Positions 41,264-50,872 are shown, counted from the stretch's first letter. The stretch is 64,000 nt of DNA from G963923945 sp965199175 (GCA_965199175.1 OZ240684.1:496001-560000); one strand, 5' to 3'. The notes: generated from the sequence alone by a model not told the origin. Numbers and translations are program-made.

Positions 41264-43054
41264 TTAATAGACCCGTGCTTTGGGGGGAATGGACTGAACA
41301 TGTGGATCATTGGTTTCCAATGTGACTGGCCGATAACTGATAGAGGGGCGTTGGTTCCCATTCATCCAGGCCAGGCTATGTTTCATCCAATGATCATCAT
41401 CGCGTTGGGTATAATCGTCCCGGGCGTGAGCACCACGGCTTTCCTGGCGGTTATAGGCACAATGAATGCTGACCGTGGCTTGCAGGATCAGGTTCTGGAG
41501 CTCCAGAGTTTCCATCAGATCCGAATTCCATATCAGGGAACGATCATCAATCCTGATATCCTGCATATGGTCGAGAATAGCGTCAATTTTTCCAATGCCT
41601 TCGCGCATGGTTTCACCGTTACGATAGACCGGGCAAAATGTCTGCATGGTTTGTTGCATCTCTAACCTCAACTGAGCAGTTGGGGTGCTTCCTCTGGCAT
41701 TTCGTGCCGCATCAAGACGGGCGATTGAACTTTCACCGGCATCCCGGGGCAGGGGTTTATGCGGAGATCCGGGCCGGATGATCGCATGGCATCGTTGTGC
41801 GGCTGCCCGGCCAAAGACCACCAGGTCAAGCAGAGAATTAGACCCCAGCCGGTTGGCCCCGTGAACCGATACGCAGCTGGCTTCACCGATTGCCATCAGA
41901 CCACGGGCCACCCGGTTGGGTTCACCATCACCAGGGGCGAGCACTTCGCACATTTTGTTGGCCGGGATTCCTCCCATATTGTAATGGACGGTCGGCTGGA
42001 CCGGGATCGGTTCACGGGTGACGTCAACCCCGGCAAAAATTTTGGCTGATTCGGCAATCCCGGGGAGCCTTTCCTGAATAACTGCCGGATCAAGATGAGA
42101 CAGATTGAGATGCAGGTGATCTTTGTTGGGTCCGCAGCCACGTCCGTGCTGGATTTCAGTGGTCATTGACCGGCTGACAACATCCCGGCTTGCCAGATCT
42201 TTGGCGTTGGGGGCATAACGTTCCATGAAACGTTCGCCCTGGCTGTTGGTTAAAAAACCACCCTCACCACGCGCACCTTCGGTGATCAGGACACCAACCC
42301 CATAGATACCGGTTGGGTGAAACTGGGTGAATTCCATATCCTGCAACGGTAAGCCAGCCCTCAAAATCATCGCATTGCCGTCCCCGGTACAGGTATGCGC
42401 AGAAGTACAGGAAAAATAGACCCGGCCATAGCCACCGGTGGCCAGAACCACCATATGGGCACGAAAACGATGGATGGAACCATCCTCAAGATTCCACGCC
42501 ATGATTCCCCGGCAGATCCCTTCTTCATCCATGATCAGATCTAAGGCAAAATACTCAATGAAAAACGTTGCCTGATGGGCCAGGGACTGCTGATAAAGGG
42601 TATGGAGAATGGCATGGCCGGTACGATCAGCCGCCGCACAGGTTCTTTGTGCGGTTCCGGTCCCGAAATGGGTGGTCATGCCCCCAAACGGACGCTGATA
42701 AATCTTTCCTTCTTCTGTGCGTGAAAACGGGACCCCGTAATGTTCCAGCTCAATAACCGCTTGTGGTGCTTCCCGGCACATATAGGCAATCGCATCCTGA
42801 TCACCCAGCCAATCAGATCCTTTGACGGTATCATACATATGCCAGCGCCAGTCATCTTCGCCCATATTTCCCAGAGCAGCACTGATCCCGCCCTGGGCAG
42901 CTACAGTATGGCTACGGGTCGGGAATACTTTGCTGATACAGGCTGTTTCCAGCCCCGCTTCAGCCATGCCAAGAGCTGCCCGTAAGCCTGCTCCGCCTGC
43001 CCCGACGATGACGACATCATAGCTATGATCAACAATTTTATACGAAGAAAGCAT
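41264..43054 (-). CDS. sdhA: succinate dehydrogenase flavoprotein subunit
   Basis: Oxidises succinate to fumarate. 596 residues with the FAD-binding VVIVGAGGAGLRAALGMAEA, the FAD-linking His in RSHTVAAQGGISAAL, substrate residues in FHPTGIYGVGVLITEGARGE, and the C-terminal region with NRQESRGAHARDDY. Part of sdhCDAB; membrane-bound complex II with SdhB, C and D. Confidence 0.98.
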   Translation of the reverse strand: MLSSYKIVDHSYDVVIVGAGGAGLRAALGMAEAGLETACISKVFPTRSHTVAAQGGISAALGNMGEDDWRWHMYDTVKGSDWLGDQDAIAYMCREAPQAVIELEHYGVPFSRTEEGKIYQRPFGGMTTHFGTGTAQRTCAAADRTGHAILHTLYQQSLAHQATFFIEYFALDLIMDEEGICRGIMAWNLEDGSIHRFRAHMVVLATGGYGRVYFSCTSAHTCTGDGNAMILRAGLPLQDMEFTQFHPTGIYGVGVLITEGARGEGGFLTNSQGERFMERYAPNAKDLASRDVVSRSMTTEIQHGRGCGPNKDHLHLNLSHLDPAVIQERLPGIAESAKIFAGVDVTREPIPVQPTVHYNMGGIPANKMCEVLAPGDGEPNRVARGLMAIGEASCVSVHGANRLGSNSLLDLVVFGRAAAQRCHAIIRPGSPHKPLPRDAGESSIARLDAARNARGSTPTAQLRLEMQQTMQTFCPVYRNGETMREGIGKIDAILDHMQDIRIDDRSLIWNSDLMETLELQNLILQATVSIHCAYNRQESRGAHARDDYTQRDDDHWMKHSLAWMNGNQRPSISYRPVTLETNDPHVQSIPPKARVY

Positions 43055-43116
43055 GAATCAATTGTCTCTCGAAAATAGTTCCGGGATGGTCAAATATCTA
43101 TGGTGATCAAACGCTG

Positions 43117-43491
43117 TCAGGACAGTGCCAGAATGATAACATTGGTCACGGATAACATTCCAAAAATCCAGCATAAAATTGTCGTAGAGAGACCAAGGAT
43201 ATGCAGAATTTGCGGATTGCGGACATAGTCTTCAATCACCATCTTTATTCCTAAATTGAGGTGGCAAAATAAGCTGGTTACAAAGACAACCATCAAAATC
43301 GCGTTGATGGGTTCGGCAAACCAGGCGATGGTTGCTCCATAACCGGCACGCGATAAATAGATCAGGGAAACAATCAGCCAGGCCGTGGTTGGAATCAAAA
43401 TAACCGCAGTTGTCCGTTGTGCCCACCAATGGATATAACCGGTCCTGTGGCTGGCCAATGGATTGAATTCCAGATTGCGTGGCCCGCTCAT
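43117..43491 (-). CDS. sdhD: succinate dehydrogenase membrane anchor subunit
   Basis: A 124-residue protein with three hydrophobic segments (about 30-48, 58-80, 100-120). It has the N-terminal HRTGYIHWWAQRTTAVILIP and the heme/quinone-region motif CHLNLGIKMVIEDYVR. It overlaps the sdhC 3' end by four bases. Confidence 0.93.
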   Translation of the reverse strand: MSGPRNLEFNPLASHRTGYIHWWAQRTTAVILIPTTAWLIVSLIYLSRAGYGATIAWFAEPINAILMVVFVTSLFCHLNLGIKMVIEDYVRNPQILHILGLSTTILCWIFGMLSVTNVIILALS

Positions 43492-43898
43492 GAGTGTCCT
43501 TCCGGTCTTTGGGCAATGATTTCAAAGGCAGCCCATCCGGTCAGGGACGTAGCGGCCACTGATAAGACGACCACAATCCAGCCGGTGATAGCGATTGATT
43601 TGAGGCTGAATCCGTATCCCATATCCCAGACCAGATGGCGTATGCCGTTAAAAAGATGGTAATAAAGGGCAAAGCCAAAGCCTAAAATACCCAGAAACCC
43701 CCACCAGGAACCAAGGATGAGACGCATAGTCTGATAGCTTTCCGGGCCGGCAGTGATTGCTGCAATCCAAACAGCCAGAAACACCGACCCCAAACCGAGG
43801 ATAACCCCGGTAATGCGGTGCAGAATTGAGAGCACAGAGGTAATCTGTGGCCGGTAAATATTCAGATGCGGCGAGAGAGGGCGTCGGGTGGATGACAT
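43488..43898 (-). CDS. sdhC: succinate dehydrogenase cytochrome b556 subunit
   Basis: 136 residues from ATG 43898, where the conserved N-terminus RRPLSPHLNIYRPQITSVLS begins; a longer frame to 44084 has no family match. Three membrane helices and the heme-ligand region YHLFNGIRHLVWDMGYG. First gene of sdhCDAB. Confidence 0.94.
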   Translation of the reverse strand: MSSTRRPLSPHLNIYRPQITSVLSILHRITGVILGLGSVFLAVWIAAITAGPESYQTMRLILGSWWGFLGILGFGFALYYHLFNGIRHLVWDMGYGFSLKSIAITGWIVVVLSVAATSLTGWAAFEIIAQRPEGHS

Positions 43899-44205
43899 GA
43901 AGGGTTCAAAAAAATATTTTAGCAAATGGATGTTGAGAGCCAGTATCCGCATGGATGGGTAACGGGTCAATCTTGATTTAGTGCATCTATGCCGCTTTTC
44001 CAGGATTGATGTCAAACCGGCATCTCTATTCAGTTCTTGTGACGCATCTTGTGACGCATTGTTGTGATATCCGCAAACCATCAATTCAGACCATCACCCT
44101 TCTGGTTTTGATCTGTCGGTTTTTGGGACAAGGTGAGTCTGTGGTAACCGGTTACGTTATAAAACGAAAGTCATAAAAGAGCATAAAGCCAAAAATACGA
44201 TACAA

Positions 44206-44592
44206 TCAGGAAACTGAGGCCCGACATGCGTATTCCCGGGCGGTTTTGCGCAGAGCCGGGGTTGAACGTTCAGCCAGTTCGGGTAGCTGGGCAGCCAGAG
44301 TGATGGCTTGTTTGTTGTTGCCGTCTTTGCAGGCTTGCTCTATGGCCCTGGCGATGGCACAGACCTGCATCGCGCCATAGGCACCGCTGCTGCTTTTGAG
44401 AGAATGCGCCTGATGACCAATCTGCGATATATTGCCGTTGGCAGCAGCATCCTGGATCAGATGGATGCGTTGGGCTGCATCGGCTAAATACGTATCAATC
44501 AATTCCGGTATGACCTGAGGAGTCGCCTGTTCGGCAAGAATTTCGAGGCTGGTCTTATCCAGAATGGGGATATTGGGGTTGGGGAATGTCAT
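44206..44592 (-). CDS. HPt (histidine phosphotransfer) protein
   Basis: A 128-residue single-domain phosphotransfer protein. The phospho-acceptor His63 lies in GHQAHSLKSSSGAYGA, with helices before (IPELIDTYLADAAQRIHLIQ) and after. It would shuttle phosphate between a hybrid kinase and a receiver elsewhere; no partner is adjacent. Solo HPt proteins are often part of cell-cycle phosphorelays in alphaproteobacteria, though this one does not look like ChpT. Confidence 0.88.
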   Translation of the reverse strand: MTFPNPNIPILDKTSLEILAEQATPQVIPELIDTYLADAAQRIHLIQDAAANGNISQIGHQAHSLKSSSGAYGAMQVCAIARAIEQACKDGNNKQAITLAAQLPELAERSTPALRKTAREYACRASVS

Positions 44593-45086
44593 GATGGTTC
44601 ATGGTCGGTTGTTTTGCGGTTGGTTATTTTTCGCACGGTTATTTCTACGTTTTTGGGGTATCCTGGTTTTTGAGCGATTCTTTGTAATCAGTTAATCAGT
44701 TAATCAGTCGGTTTTGATGAATATGAGCATCTGTTGCATCGGTTAATATGGGCAAAAAAGCCTTCAAAATGGTTAATTTATAAAGGATATCCGGGGATAC
44801 GCCCGGTGAACCGGTATATTCCGGCCGGCTTTTTTTTAATAATTATGCTCAATCAGGGGCAGGATTGATGGATATGATTGAATGATACCGGATTCATCGC
44901 GTCAGGATTCATCGCGTTTTTTGTGGAATTTTACTCACAGTGAACGCATATATGAATACTATGCGGTGTGACATACGGCAGTATTTGAACGGGGTCTTCT
45001 CATGGAGAATTTTTCTGCAGACAGGGTTGGCTTGAATCCTGGGCCTGATGGTCCGGCATTCACGATTGAATCACCGATGGTCACCC
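44593..45086. other. 494-base divergent intergenic region
   Basis: Between the HPt gene and hemH. It holds GTTAATCA tandem repeats (44688-44712), a duplication of GATTCATCGCG (about 44890-44920), and a G/C-rich structured stretch (44790-44838: CCGGGGATACGCCCGG followed by CCGGTATATTCCGG and an eight-T run) that could be a terminator or the end of a small RNA. No protein gene is convincing. Confidence 0.45.
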
Positions 45087-46145
45087 ATGTCTGATGATGC
45101 GCATCCATCCTATGACCGGGCATTCTGGCCGGAGGGTCATCCGGTTTTACCCGATCGCACAATCGGTGTCCTGATCATGAATCTCGGGACTCCCGATGCG
45201 ACCGATTACTGGTCGATGCGGCGTTATCTGAAGGAATTTCTCAGTGATCGCCGGGTCATTGAGGCCAACCCGTTTTTTTGGAAGATTCTTCTCAACCTGG
45301 TTATCCTCACCACCCGGCCGTTTCGTTCCGGTAAGGCCTATGATTCGATCTGGAACCGGGAGAAAGACGAATCCCCTCTGCGTACGATTACCCGTAGCCA
45401 AAGCGATAAGCTGGGCGCGGCAATGGGTAGCCCTGATTCCGGTTTGGTGATTGACTGGGCGATGCGTTACGGCCAGCCATCGGTCGCGTCAGTTATTGCT
45501 AAACTGCAGGCGCAAGGCTGTGATCGTTTGTTGTTGTTTCCGCTCTATCCTCAATACAGTGCCCCGACAATGGCGACGGCTTATGACAAGGCTTTTGATG
45601 CTCTCAAAACGATGCGATGGCAACCGGCGGTGCGTACTGTCCCGCCTTATCATGAGCATCCGGTGTATATTACCGCCCTGGCTGAATCAATCCGCACCCA
45701 TCTGGCGGCTCTTGACTGGCAACCGGAAGTCGTCCTGACCTCTTTTCACGGATTGCCCCGTTCCTATCTGGAAAAAGGTGATCCCTATCATTGCCAATGC
45801 GCTAAGACAGCACGGTTGTTGCGTCAAGAACTGGGATGGCCGGAGGAGCGGCTACGTTTAACCTTTCAGTCGCGCTTTGGACCGGATGAATGGCTCCAGC
45901 CTTATACCGATAAGACCGTTGAGGCTCTGGCAAAGGATGGCATCCGCAAGCTGGCGATTGTGACGCCGGGCTTTTCAGCCGATTGTGTAGAGACATTGGA
46001 GGAGATTAACGGCGAAGCACAAGAGATTTTTCTGGATCATGGCGGCGAAAAATTCACCTTCATTCCATGCTTAAATGACAGCGAGGGCGGGATAAAAGTG
46101 ATCCGGACGATTGTTGAAACGGAATTACAGGGCTGGATTGGCTGA
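45087..46145 (+). CDS. hemH: ferrochelatase
   Basis: Inserts Fe2+ into protoporphyrin IX, the last step of heme synthesis. 352 residues from ATG 45087; ATG 45048 would add 13. Motifs include GVLIMNLGTPDATDYWSMRR, the LFPLYPQYSAPT loop, the catalytic His in TSFHGLPRSYLEKGDPYHCQ and the downstream FQSRFGPDEWLQPYT. The Cys pair HCQC could be functional. Stand-alone gene. Confidence 0.95.
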   Translation: MSDDAHPSYDRAFWPEGHPVLPDRTIGVLIMNLGTPDATDYWSMRRYLKEFLSDRRVIEANPFFWKILLNLVILTTRPFRSGKAYDSIWNREKDESPLRTITRSQSDKLGAAMGSPDSGLVIDWAMRYGQPSVASVIAKLQAQGCDRLLLFPLYPQYSAPTMATAYDKAFDALKTMRWQPAVRTVPPYHEHPVYITALAESIRTHLAALDWQPEVVLTSFHGLPRSYLEKGDPYHCQCAKTARLLRQELGWPEERLRLTFQSRFGPDEWLQPYTDKTVEALAKDGIRKLAIVTPGFSADCVETLEEINGEAQEIFLDHGGEKFTFIPCLNDSEGGIKVIRTIVETELQGWIG

Positions 46146-46286
46146 GGTCTCTGTGTTCTCAGATGTTCTGGTCCTGTGTTCTGGCCCGTGTATCATAACC
46201 TGATTCTGTGCTCTGGCCGTTTATGATACGCTTTATGATACGTTTTATGATGCGCTCTTTTGGGGTCGCCGATATCCGGCTGTTGA

Positions 46287-47039
46287 TCAGCGGCGGTTTT
46301 CAGGCCGGTTTTTAAACTGGCTTTCAGAGCGATGTTTCATATCCATTCTGGCCCATCGTGGCATCTTGAGGCACAGAGACTCGGTTATGAAACGCGGATT
46401 GAGTTTTTTCCCCACCTGCATCAGATCATCGATGCGCTGTTCCAGGAAAGCGGCTGTACGGGTATTTTCGGGTGATCGATCCTGAAACCAGAACAGGATC
46501 GTTGATCCGTAAATCAGGCCAAGGGTCACGCGTTTAGAATAATGGGAAAACCCGGTCGATTGATCCCCGGCTGCATGCCATATGTCATCAACTGTCCAGG
46601 CCAGCAAACGGGTCATCAAAGCGGCCCGGCGCGGACGGGAAATCTCCATAGTCAATAAATTCCGGGCAACCTGCCGATAGGGGGAAAGAATCCGCAAACG
46701 CGTCAGAATAGCGGTCTTAACGCGGTCACGGATGCGCAATGCTGCCAGATCCTGATGGGCCAGAGAATCACTCATTAAGGCATCAATATGCCGGCTAAAG
46801 CGGGTGATCACGCCATCAATATTATCGGGGTAGAGGGTCGCAATTTGTTGGGTGTCCACTCCCAGTTCTGCACTGGCGGCAGCCAAAGCCGCCGGCGACC
46901 ATCCCATTGTTGCGGCATGCTCAACAGTGCAGAGCATCAGGGAATGACGCAATGATGCAGTTCCGGTTGATGCAGTTCTGGTCGATGCCCTGGTTTTGCG
47001 GGAATTGGTATCGGGATTTTTAGGGGATTTTTGAGGCAT
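46287..47039 (-). CDS. COQ9-family ubiquinone biosynthesis protein
   Basis: A 250-residue product with the COQ9 layout: a TetR-like N-terminal helical region (LCTVEHAATMGWSPAALAAA) and the characteristic C-terminal block TVDDIWHAAGDQSTGFSHYS, then KRVTLGLIYGSTILFWFQD. COQ9 binds lipids and assists COQ7 in ubiquinone synthesis; it is typical of alphaproteobacteria and mitochondria. The N-terminus has a short Thr/Arg/Ser repeat made by duplicated DNA. Confidence 0.88.
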   Translation of the reverse strand: MPQKSPKNPDTNSRKTRASTRTASTGTASLRHSLMLCTVEHAATMGWSPAALAAASAELGVDTQQIATLYPDNIDGVITRFSRHIDALMSDSLAHQDLAALRIRDRVKTAILTRLRILSPYRQVARNLLTMEISRPRRAALMTRLLAWTVDDIWHAAGDQSTGFSHYSKRVTLGLIYGSTILFWFQDRSPENTRTAAFLEQRIDDLMQVGKKLNPRFITESLCLKMPRWARMDMKHRSESQFKNRPENRR

Positions 47040-47119
47040 TTGGGGTAAGAACGGTTTCAGGTTGAGGATGGGTATAAGCGATGTGTTGAGGATTACCCTG
47101 ATTGTGGTGTGCAGCTGGA

Positions 47120-47761
47120 TTATTGGGTCTCCGGCCCCTGGGTCTCCGGTCTTTGGGTCTCCGGCCTTTGGGTCTGTAGTTTCTGAGGGGGGAGACCGGC
47201 GCTATCCCGGCGGGCCTGAGCATCGACAATTTTATCAATTTGGTCACTGAAGCTCAACCATGCCAGGTTACGCATCCGCATCGGGTATAAAATGCCATCA
47301 AGATGATCACATTCATGTTGCAGGACCCGGGCATGAAAGCCGGTTGCCTGCCCGCAAACCGGCTGGCCGTTTTGGTCCAGACCTTCATACCGGATTGTCT
47401 GATAGCGTGGTACGACCCCAAGCAATCCGGGAATCGATAAGCATCCTTCCCAACCATTTTCCATTGAGGATTCGTCCTCAGGGGTGCCCTGGGGCGTGAT
47501 TGACGGATTGATCAAAACGGTCACCGGGAGTGGTTGGGCCTCAGGGTCCTGGGTGATTCGTTCACTGGGTACTGAAATCAGAATAACCCGCTTGAGGACG
47601 CCAATCTGAGGGGCGGCAAGCCCGGCTCCGTGCGCTGCGGCCAGGGTATCACACATATCGGCTATCAAATCGGCAATCTCTGGCACAGATGGATCCGTGA
47701 CTGGTTCTGAACGGGCCAGCAGCCCCGGATCACCAAGCCGCAAAATATCACGTACTGCCAT
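47120..47761 (-). CDS. def: peptide deformylase with repetitive tail
   Basis: Removes the N-formyl group from new proteins. 213 residues with the three metal-site motifs GLAAPQIG, EGCLSIPG and QHECDHLDG. The C-terminus has an unusual tail (LQTQRPETQRPETQGPETQ) encoded by four 15-bp tandem repeats at about 47121-47176, absent from normal Def. The rest is standard, about 195 residues. Confidence 0.95.
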   Translation of the reverse strand: MAVRDILRLGDPGLLARSEPVTDPSVPEIADLIADMCDTLAAAHGAGLAAPQIGVLKRVILISVPSERITQDPEAQPLPVTVLINPSITPQGTPEDESSMENGWEGCLSIPGLLGVVPRYQTIRYEGLDQNGQPVCGQATGFHARVLQHECDHLDGILYPMRMRNLAWLSFSDQIDKIVDAQARRDSAGLPPQKLQTQRPETQRPETQGPETQ

Positions 47762-48337
47762 TAACCAAGTATGACAGCATCACAACCGGCGGTCAAAGCA
47801 ATCTGGCCAGGAATTGGCGATGATTTTTATGAGGTGATTGTGAACTTTTGTCCCCGTATCCTGAGAATCTCTTGGTTTGGTCCCGGCGTCATACTGCGTG
47901 AGGTCTTGCTGTTTTCTCTCAGCTTTTGGAGTGCTTTTTCTGCCACATTTACCGCGTGTTGGTGGTTGTTCTTTTTGCCTGCCCATATCAGACTCTTGCA
48001 TACTCACTCCGTCAGGAGCGGATTGTCCTCTGGCGGGTTGGCTGGTCTTTCTTCTGCCGGTTGGGAATGCGGATTGTCCGGCATCAAAGAGTTGTCGGGA
48101 TTGCTCCGAACCGATTGCGGTAAGGGATTTTCTGGCAAGTTGCTGGCTGTCTTTGATGGGTTCTGGTTAGACATTGGGTCAATTTTCCTGTTTGAGGCTT
48201 TGCTTAAGAGCATGAGAAACAGATTGACAGGACTTCACAACACCCAAGTCTTGTGATATGGGCATAAAATTGCGGTAAGAGATAAATAAAGGTAAGAAAC
48301 CGAAAAGAGAAGAAACCAAAAAGAAAGGAGTAAGACC
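47762..48337. other. 576-base region between def and rpsU
   Basis: Open frames exist on both strands (a Ser/Pro/Asn-rich pair on the minus strand between 48213 and 47780, a Phe/Ser-rich one on the plus strand) but none has a recognisable domain or a good ribosome-binding site. The minus-strand frame beginning MSNQNPSKTASNLPENPLPQ could be a disordered protein. The last 80 bases are a purine-rich rpsU leader (AAGAAACCGAAAAGAGAAG). Confidence 0.35.
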
Positions 48338-48544
48338 ATCGTTCAGATTATCGTCCGCGACAATAATGTCGATCAGGCCCTGCGTGTGTTGAAGAAGAAA
48401 ATGCAGCGTGAGGGTATTTTCCGTGAAATGAAGTTACGCCGTGCGTATGAAAAGCCTTCTGAAAAACGCGCCCGTGCCCAATCCGAATCGGTCCGCCGGT
48501 TCCGCAAGACGTTGCGCAAGCGCATGGAAAGAGAAGGCTATTAG
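48338..48544 (+). CDS. rpsU: 30S ribosomal protein S21, non-AUG (ATC) start
   Basis: A 68-residue product matching S21: after the start codon VQIIVRDNNVDQALRVLKKK, then REGIFREMKLRRAYEKPSEK, and a basic Arg/Lys tail. There is no ATG, GTG or TTG upstream in frame. The strong AAAGGAG lies seven bases before ATC 48338, exactly where the family's Met should be, so ATC is the apparent start codon. AUC/AUU starts are known in infC and are discriminated by IF3, which offers a route to autoregulation (inference). A hairpin follows the stop. Confidence 0.9.
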   Translation: MVQIIVRDNNVDQALRVLKKKMQREGIFREMKLRRAYEKPSEKRARAQSESVRRFRKTLRKRMEREGY

Positions 48545-48558
48545 CTTGCTCTAGTCAG

Positions 48559-48580
48559 CACTGCTTTCCCCAAAGCAGTG
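48559..48580 (+). terminator. hairpin after rpsU
   Basis: A perfect 9-bp stem CACTGCTTT/AAAGCAGTG with a four-C loop, 14 bases after the rpsU stop. There is only a weak T-rich tract afterwards (GGTATATTTCC), so termination may be partial. Confidence 0.6.
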
Positions 48581-48694
48581 GGTATATTTCCTGTTGTTTA
48601 GTTTTTTAACTGTATCGGTGTTTTCGCGTCGGTATTGGTGTCTGTAATAATTTGGGTTGGTTCTTTCTCAATCATTGCAGCCAGGAGAAAAGCT

Positions 48695-49807
48695 ATGACA
48701 AAGGTCTATTTTTGTACCAATCGTAATCTGTTGAAAGATGTTGGGGATTCCGCGAGTGCCTCAGAAAATGTTCATTTGCTGCGTGCCCTGCAGCTTGGTA
48801 GAGGTGGAGGTGTCCGGTATTTTGGCGGTGATCTCTCTTTCGGTGGCAATATTCGATTTGGATCGGCTGAAATTGCTGATGGCGAAATTACCGAAGATCC
48901 GAAAATTTTGTATGAAGACCTGAGTAATCCGGATACGAATGAGCATATTTTGGGGAGTAAAGAGTTATTTGACCATCTCCGTGCGGAGATGGGAGATGAA
49001 CAGACCGATACCATGTTTTATATTCATGGTTTTAACAATACATTCGAAGATGCTTTGGTTACGACCGCCGCATTGAAAGAATGGTTTGCTGCAGGTGGCA
49101 AGCCGATGAATTGGCTGGTCTTCAGTTGGCCTTCTGAAGGCAGAGTGCTTATGTCGTACCGTGAGGACCGTGAGGATGCAGAGGCTTCAGGTCCCGCCAT
49201 GAGGCGCGCTCTTCTCAAGGCGGGCCATCTCATGCGCGATATGATACGGAAGTATATGATAGAAAAACAAGAGCAAAGCCCAGCCAACGGGATGGAGCTA
49301 TGCACGCAACGTGTTCACCTCATGGCCCATAGCATGGGTAATTACGCCCTTGGTTATGCGCTGGCGGCGATGCAAAAAGAAAAAGATCGATTGATGCGGT
49401 TGTTCGATCAGATCATTCTTGTGGCAGCCGATACCGATACCAATGCGTTGGAAAAAAAGCGTGGTCTGGGCTGTCTTGAACATCTTGGGCGGCGCATATC
49501 AACCTATTACAACGCTTGGGATAAAGTCCTTTTGACGAGCGATTTTTTGAAGGGGAACCCTGCCCGTCTGGGTGTTGAGGGTCCGAGTCGACCTCAGGAT
49601 TTACCAAAAAAATTCACTCAGATAGACTGCACCGCTGTCGTTGATCGGGAAGCAGGGGATAACTTTTTTGAGCATCATTACCATTGTACCAACAAATATG
49701 TACGCCGGGATATCATTCAGGTGCTTGAAGGAACCCGTGATGGTGAAATCCCCGGACGCATATCCAATGAAGGACGCAATTTCTACGAACTGCAAAAATC
49801 AACATAA
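48695..49807 (+). CDS. TNRN-type alpha/beta hydrolase (DUF900-like), host copy
   Basis: 370 residues from ATG 48695 with AGGAG about 8 bases upstream. Same architecture as the prophage protein at 4525-5520: VYFCTNRN at the N-terminus, TMFYIHGFNNTFEDAL, WLVFSWPSEG, the nucleophile elbow LMAHSMGNYALGYAL (Ser), the acid NAWDKVLLTSD, the His-rich FFEHHYHC, and a C-terminal NFYEL. No signal peptide, so probably cytoplasmic. Substrate unknown. Stand-alone gene after rpsU. Confidence 0.8.
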   Translation: MTKVYFCTNRNLLKDVGDSASASENVHLLRALQLGRGGGVRYFGGDLSFGGNIRFGSAEIADGEITEDPKILYEDLSNPDTNEHILGSKELFDHLRAEMGDEQTDTMFYIHGFNNTFEDALVTTAALKEWFAAGGKPMNWLVFSWPSEGRVLMSYREDREDAEASGPAMRRALLKAGHLMRDMIRKYMIEKQEQSPANGMELCTQRVHLMAHSMGNYALGYALAAMQKEKDRLMRLFDQIILVAADTDTNALEKKRGLGCLEHLGRRISTYYNAWDKVLLTSDFLKGNPARLGVEGPSRPQDLPKKFTQIDCTAVVDREAGDNFFEHHYHCTNKYVRRDIIQVLEGTRDGEIPGRISNEGRNFYELQKST

Positions 49808-49897
49808 GATCAGATGGAGTTTCTGATTTCAAAGCCCAGGGTCTTGGTTGGCTAAGAAGGCAATACGTATCAAGTTGGTGGTGTTTGGTCCGGGAAT

Positions 49898-50785
49898 TTA
49901 GCGGGTCGGGGTTGGGGTTTCACCAGAATAATCATAAAAGCCGCGCCCGGACCGGACACCCAGCCAGCCAGCCTCAACATATTTGACCAGCAACGGGCAG
50001 GGGCGATACTTGTTATCAGCCAGTTCTTTATGCACAGTTTCAATGCTGTGCAGGCAGACATCAAGCCCCATAAAATCAGCCAATGCCAACGGTCCCATCG
50101 GGTGGTTGGCCCCAAAACGCATTGCTGAATCGATTGATTCAACCGAACCAACCCCCTCATACAAGGTATGAATGGCTTCATTGATCATGGTCAGTAAAAT
50201 CCGGTTGACGATAAAGGCCGGGAAATCCTCCGACATAATCGAAACCTTATTGATTCGAGTGACCAGGTCGCGACAGATGGTAATGATAGATGGATCAGTG
50301 GCAATACCACGAACAATCTCAACCAGCTTCATTGCCGGGGCCGGATTCATGAAATGCAGACCGATAAAATGCTCCGGATGCCCGGAGGCTGCCCCCAGGC
50401 GGGTGATCGAAACTCCGGATGTTGCCGAAGCCAGAATGGTTTCAGGACCCAGATGAGGGGCCAGATCCCGCCAGAGAGCACATTTTTCTTCTTCGTTTTC
50501 GGCAATCGCTTCGATCACCAGGTCATAATTTTTGAACGATTGATGGGAAGACAACAGATCAATCCGGGCCAGGGCTTTTTTTTGATCCTCTGGCTTGATG
50601 TATTTTTTGGCAACCTGATAGGCCAGGTCATCGCGAATGAGCGATTTGGCGGCTGTAAGACGCTGGGGGTTGTGTTCACTGAGCCGAACCTGAAAACCGT
50701 TTAAGGCAAAAACCTGGGCGATTCCGCACCCCATACAGCCGGCACCGATCATTGCGATGGTGCTGATTGTTTCGGCCTTTTTCAT
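49898..50785 (-). CDS. 3-hydroxybutyryl-CoA dehydrogenase
   Basis: An NAD(P)-dependent 3-hydroxyacyl-CoA dehydrogenase of 295 residues. The Rossmann N-terminus is TIAMIGAGCMGCGIAQVFAL. The catalytic His lies in HFIGLHFMNPAPAMKLVEIV, and FPAFIVNRILLTMINEA is typical of Hbd/PaaH. It precedes etfAB on the same strand order, suggesting a short-chain acyl-CoA oxidation or PHB/butyrate-type module. Confidence 0.94.
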   Translation of the reverse strand: MKKAETISTIAMIGAGCMGCGIAQVFALNGFQVRLSEHNPQRLTAAKSLIRDDLAYQVAKKYIKPEDQKKALARIDLLSSHQSFKNYDLVIEAIAENEEEKCALWRDLAPHLGPETILASATSGVSITRLGAASGHPEHFIGLHFMNPAPAMKLVEIVRGIATDPSIITICRDLVTRINKVSIMSEDFPAFIVNRILLTMINEAIHTLYEGVGSVESIDSAMRFGANHPMGPLALADFMGLDVCLHSIETVHKELADNKYRPCPLLVKYVEAGWLGVRSGRGFYDYSGETPTPTR

Positions 50786-50872
50786 CCTCGTCTCCCGATG
50801 TTGCTCTCATAGCCCCATGATATCATGGCCGCGTATTATGATCCCATGTTGAATGAGGGTATTTTCCGGCCA

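Noticed and set aside
41207..41665. Plus-strand frame of 152 codons over the sdhA 3' end
   Set aside because: Antisense to the well-supported sdhA gene, with no independent features.
43488..44084. sdhC starting at 44084 with 198 residues
   Set aside because: The first 62 codons have no similarity to SdhC; the conserved N-terminus begins at ATG 43898.
44805..44838. G/C-rich palindrome and T-run before hemH as a riboswitch
   Set aside because: Stems are short and no known aptamer core is visible; best described as possible terminator sequence.
47771..48256. Plus-strand frame of 161 codons between def and rpsU
   Set aside because: Rich in Phe/Ser/Trp with no domain and no ribosome-binding site; the minus strand is at least as likely, and neither is convincing.
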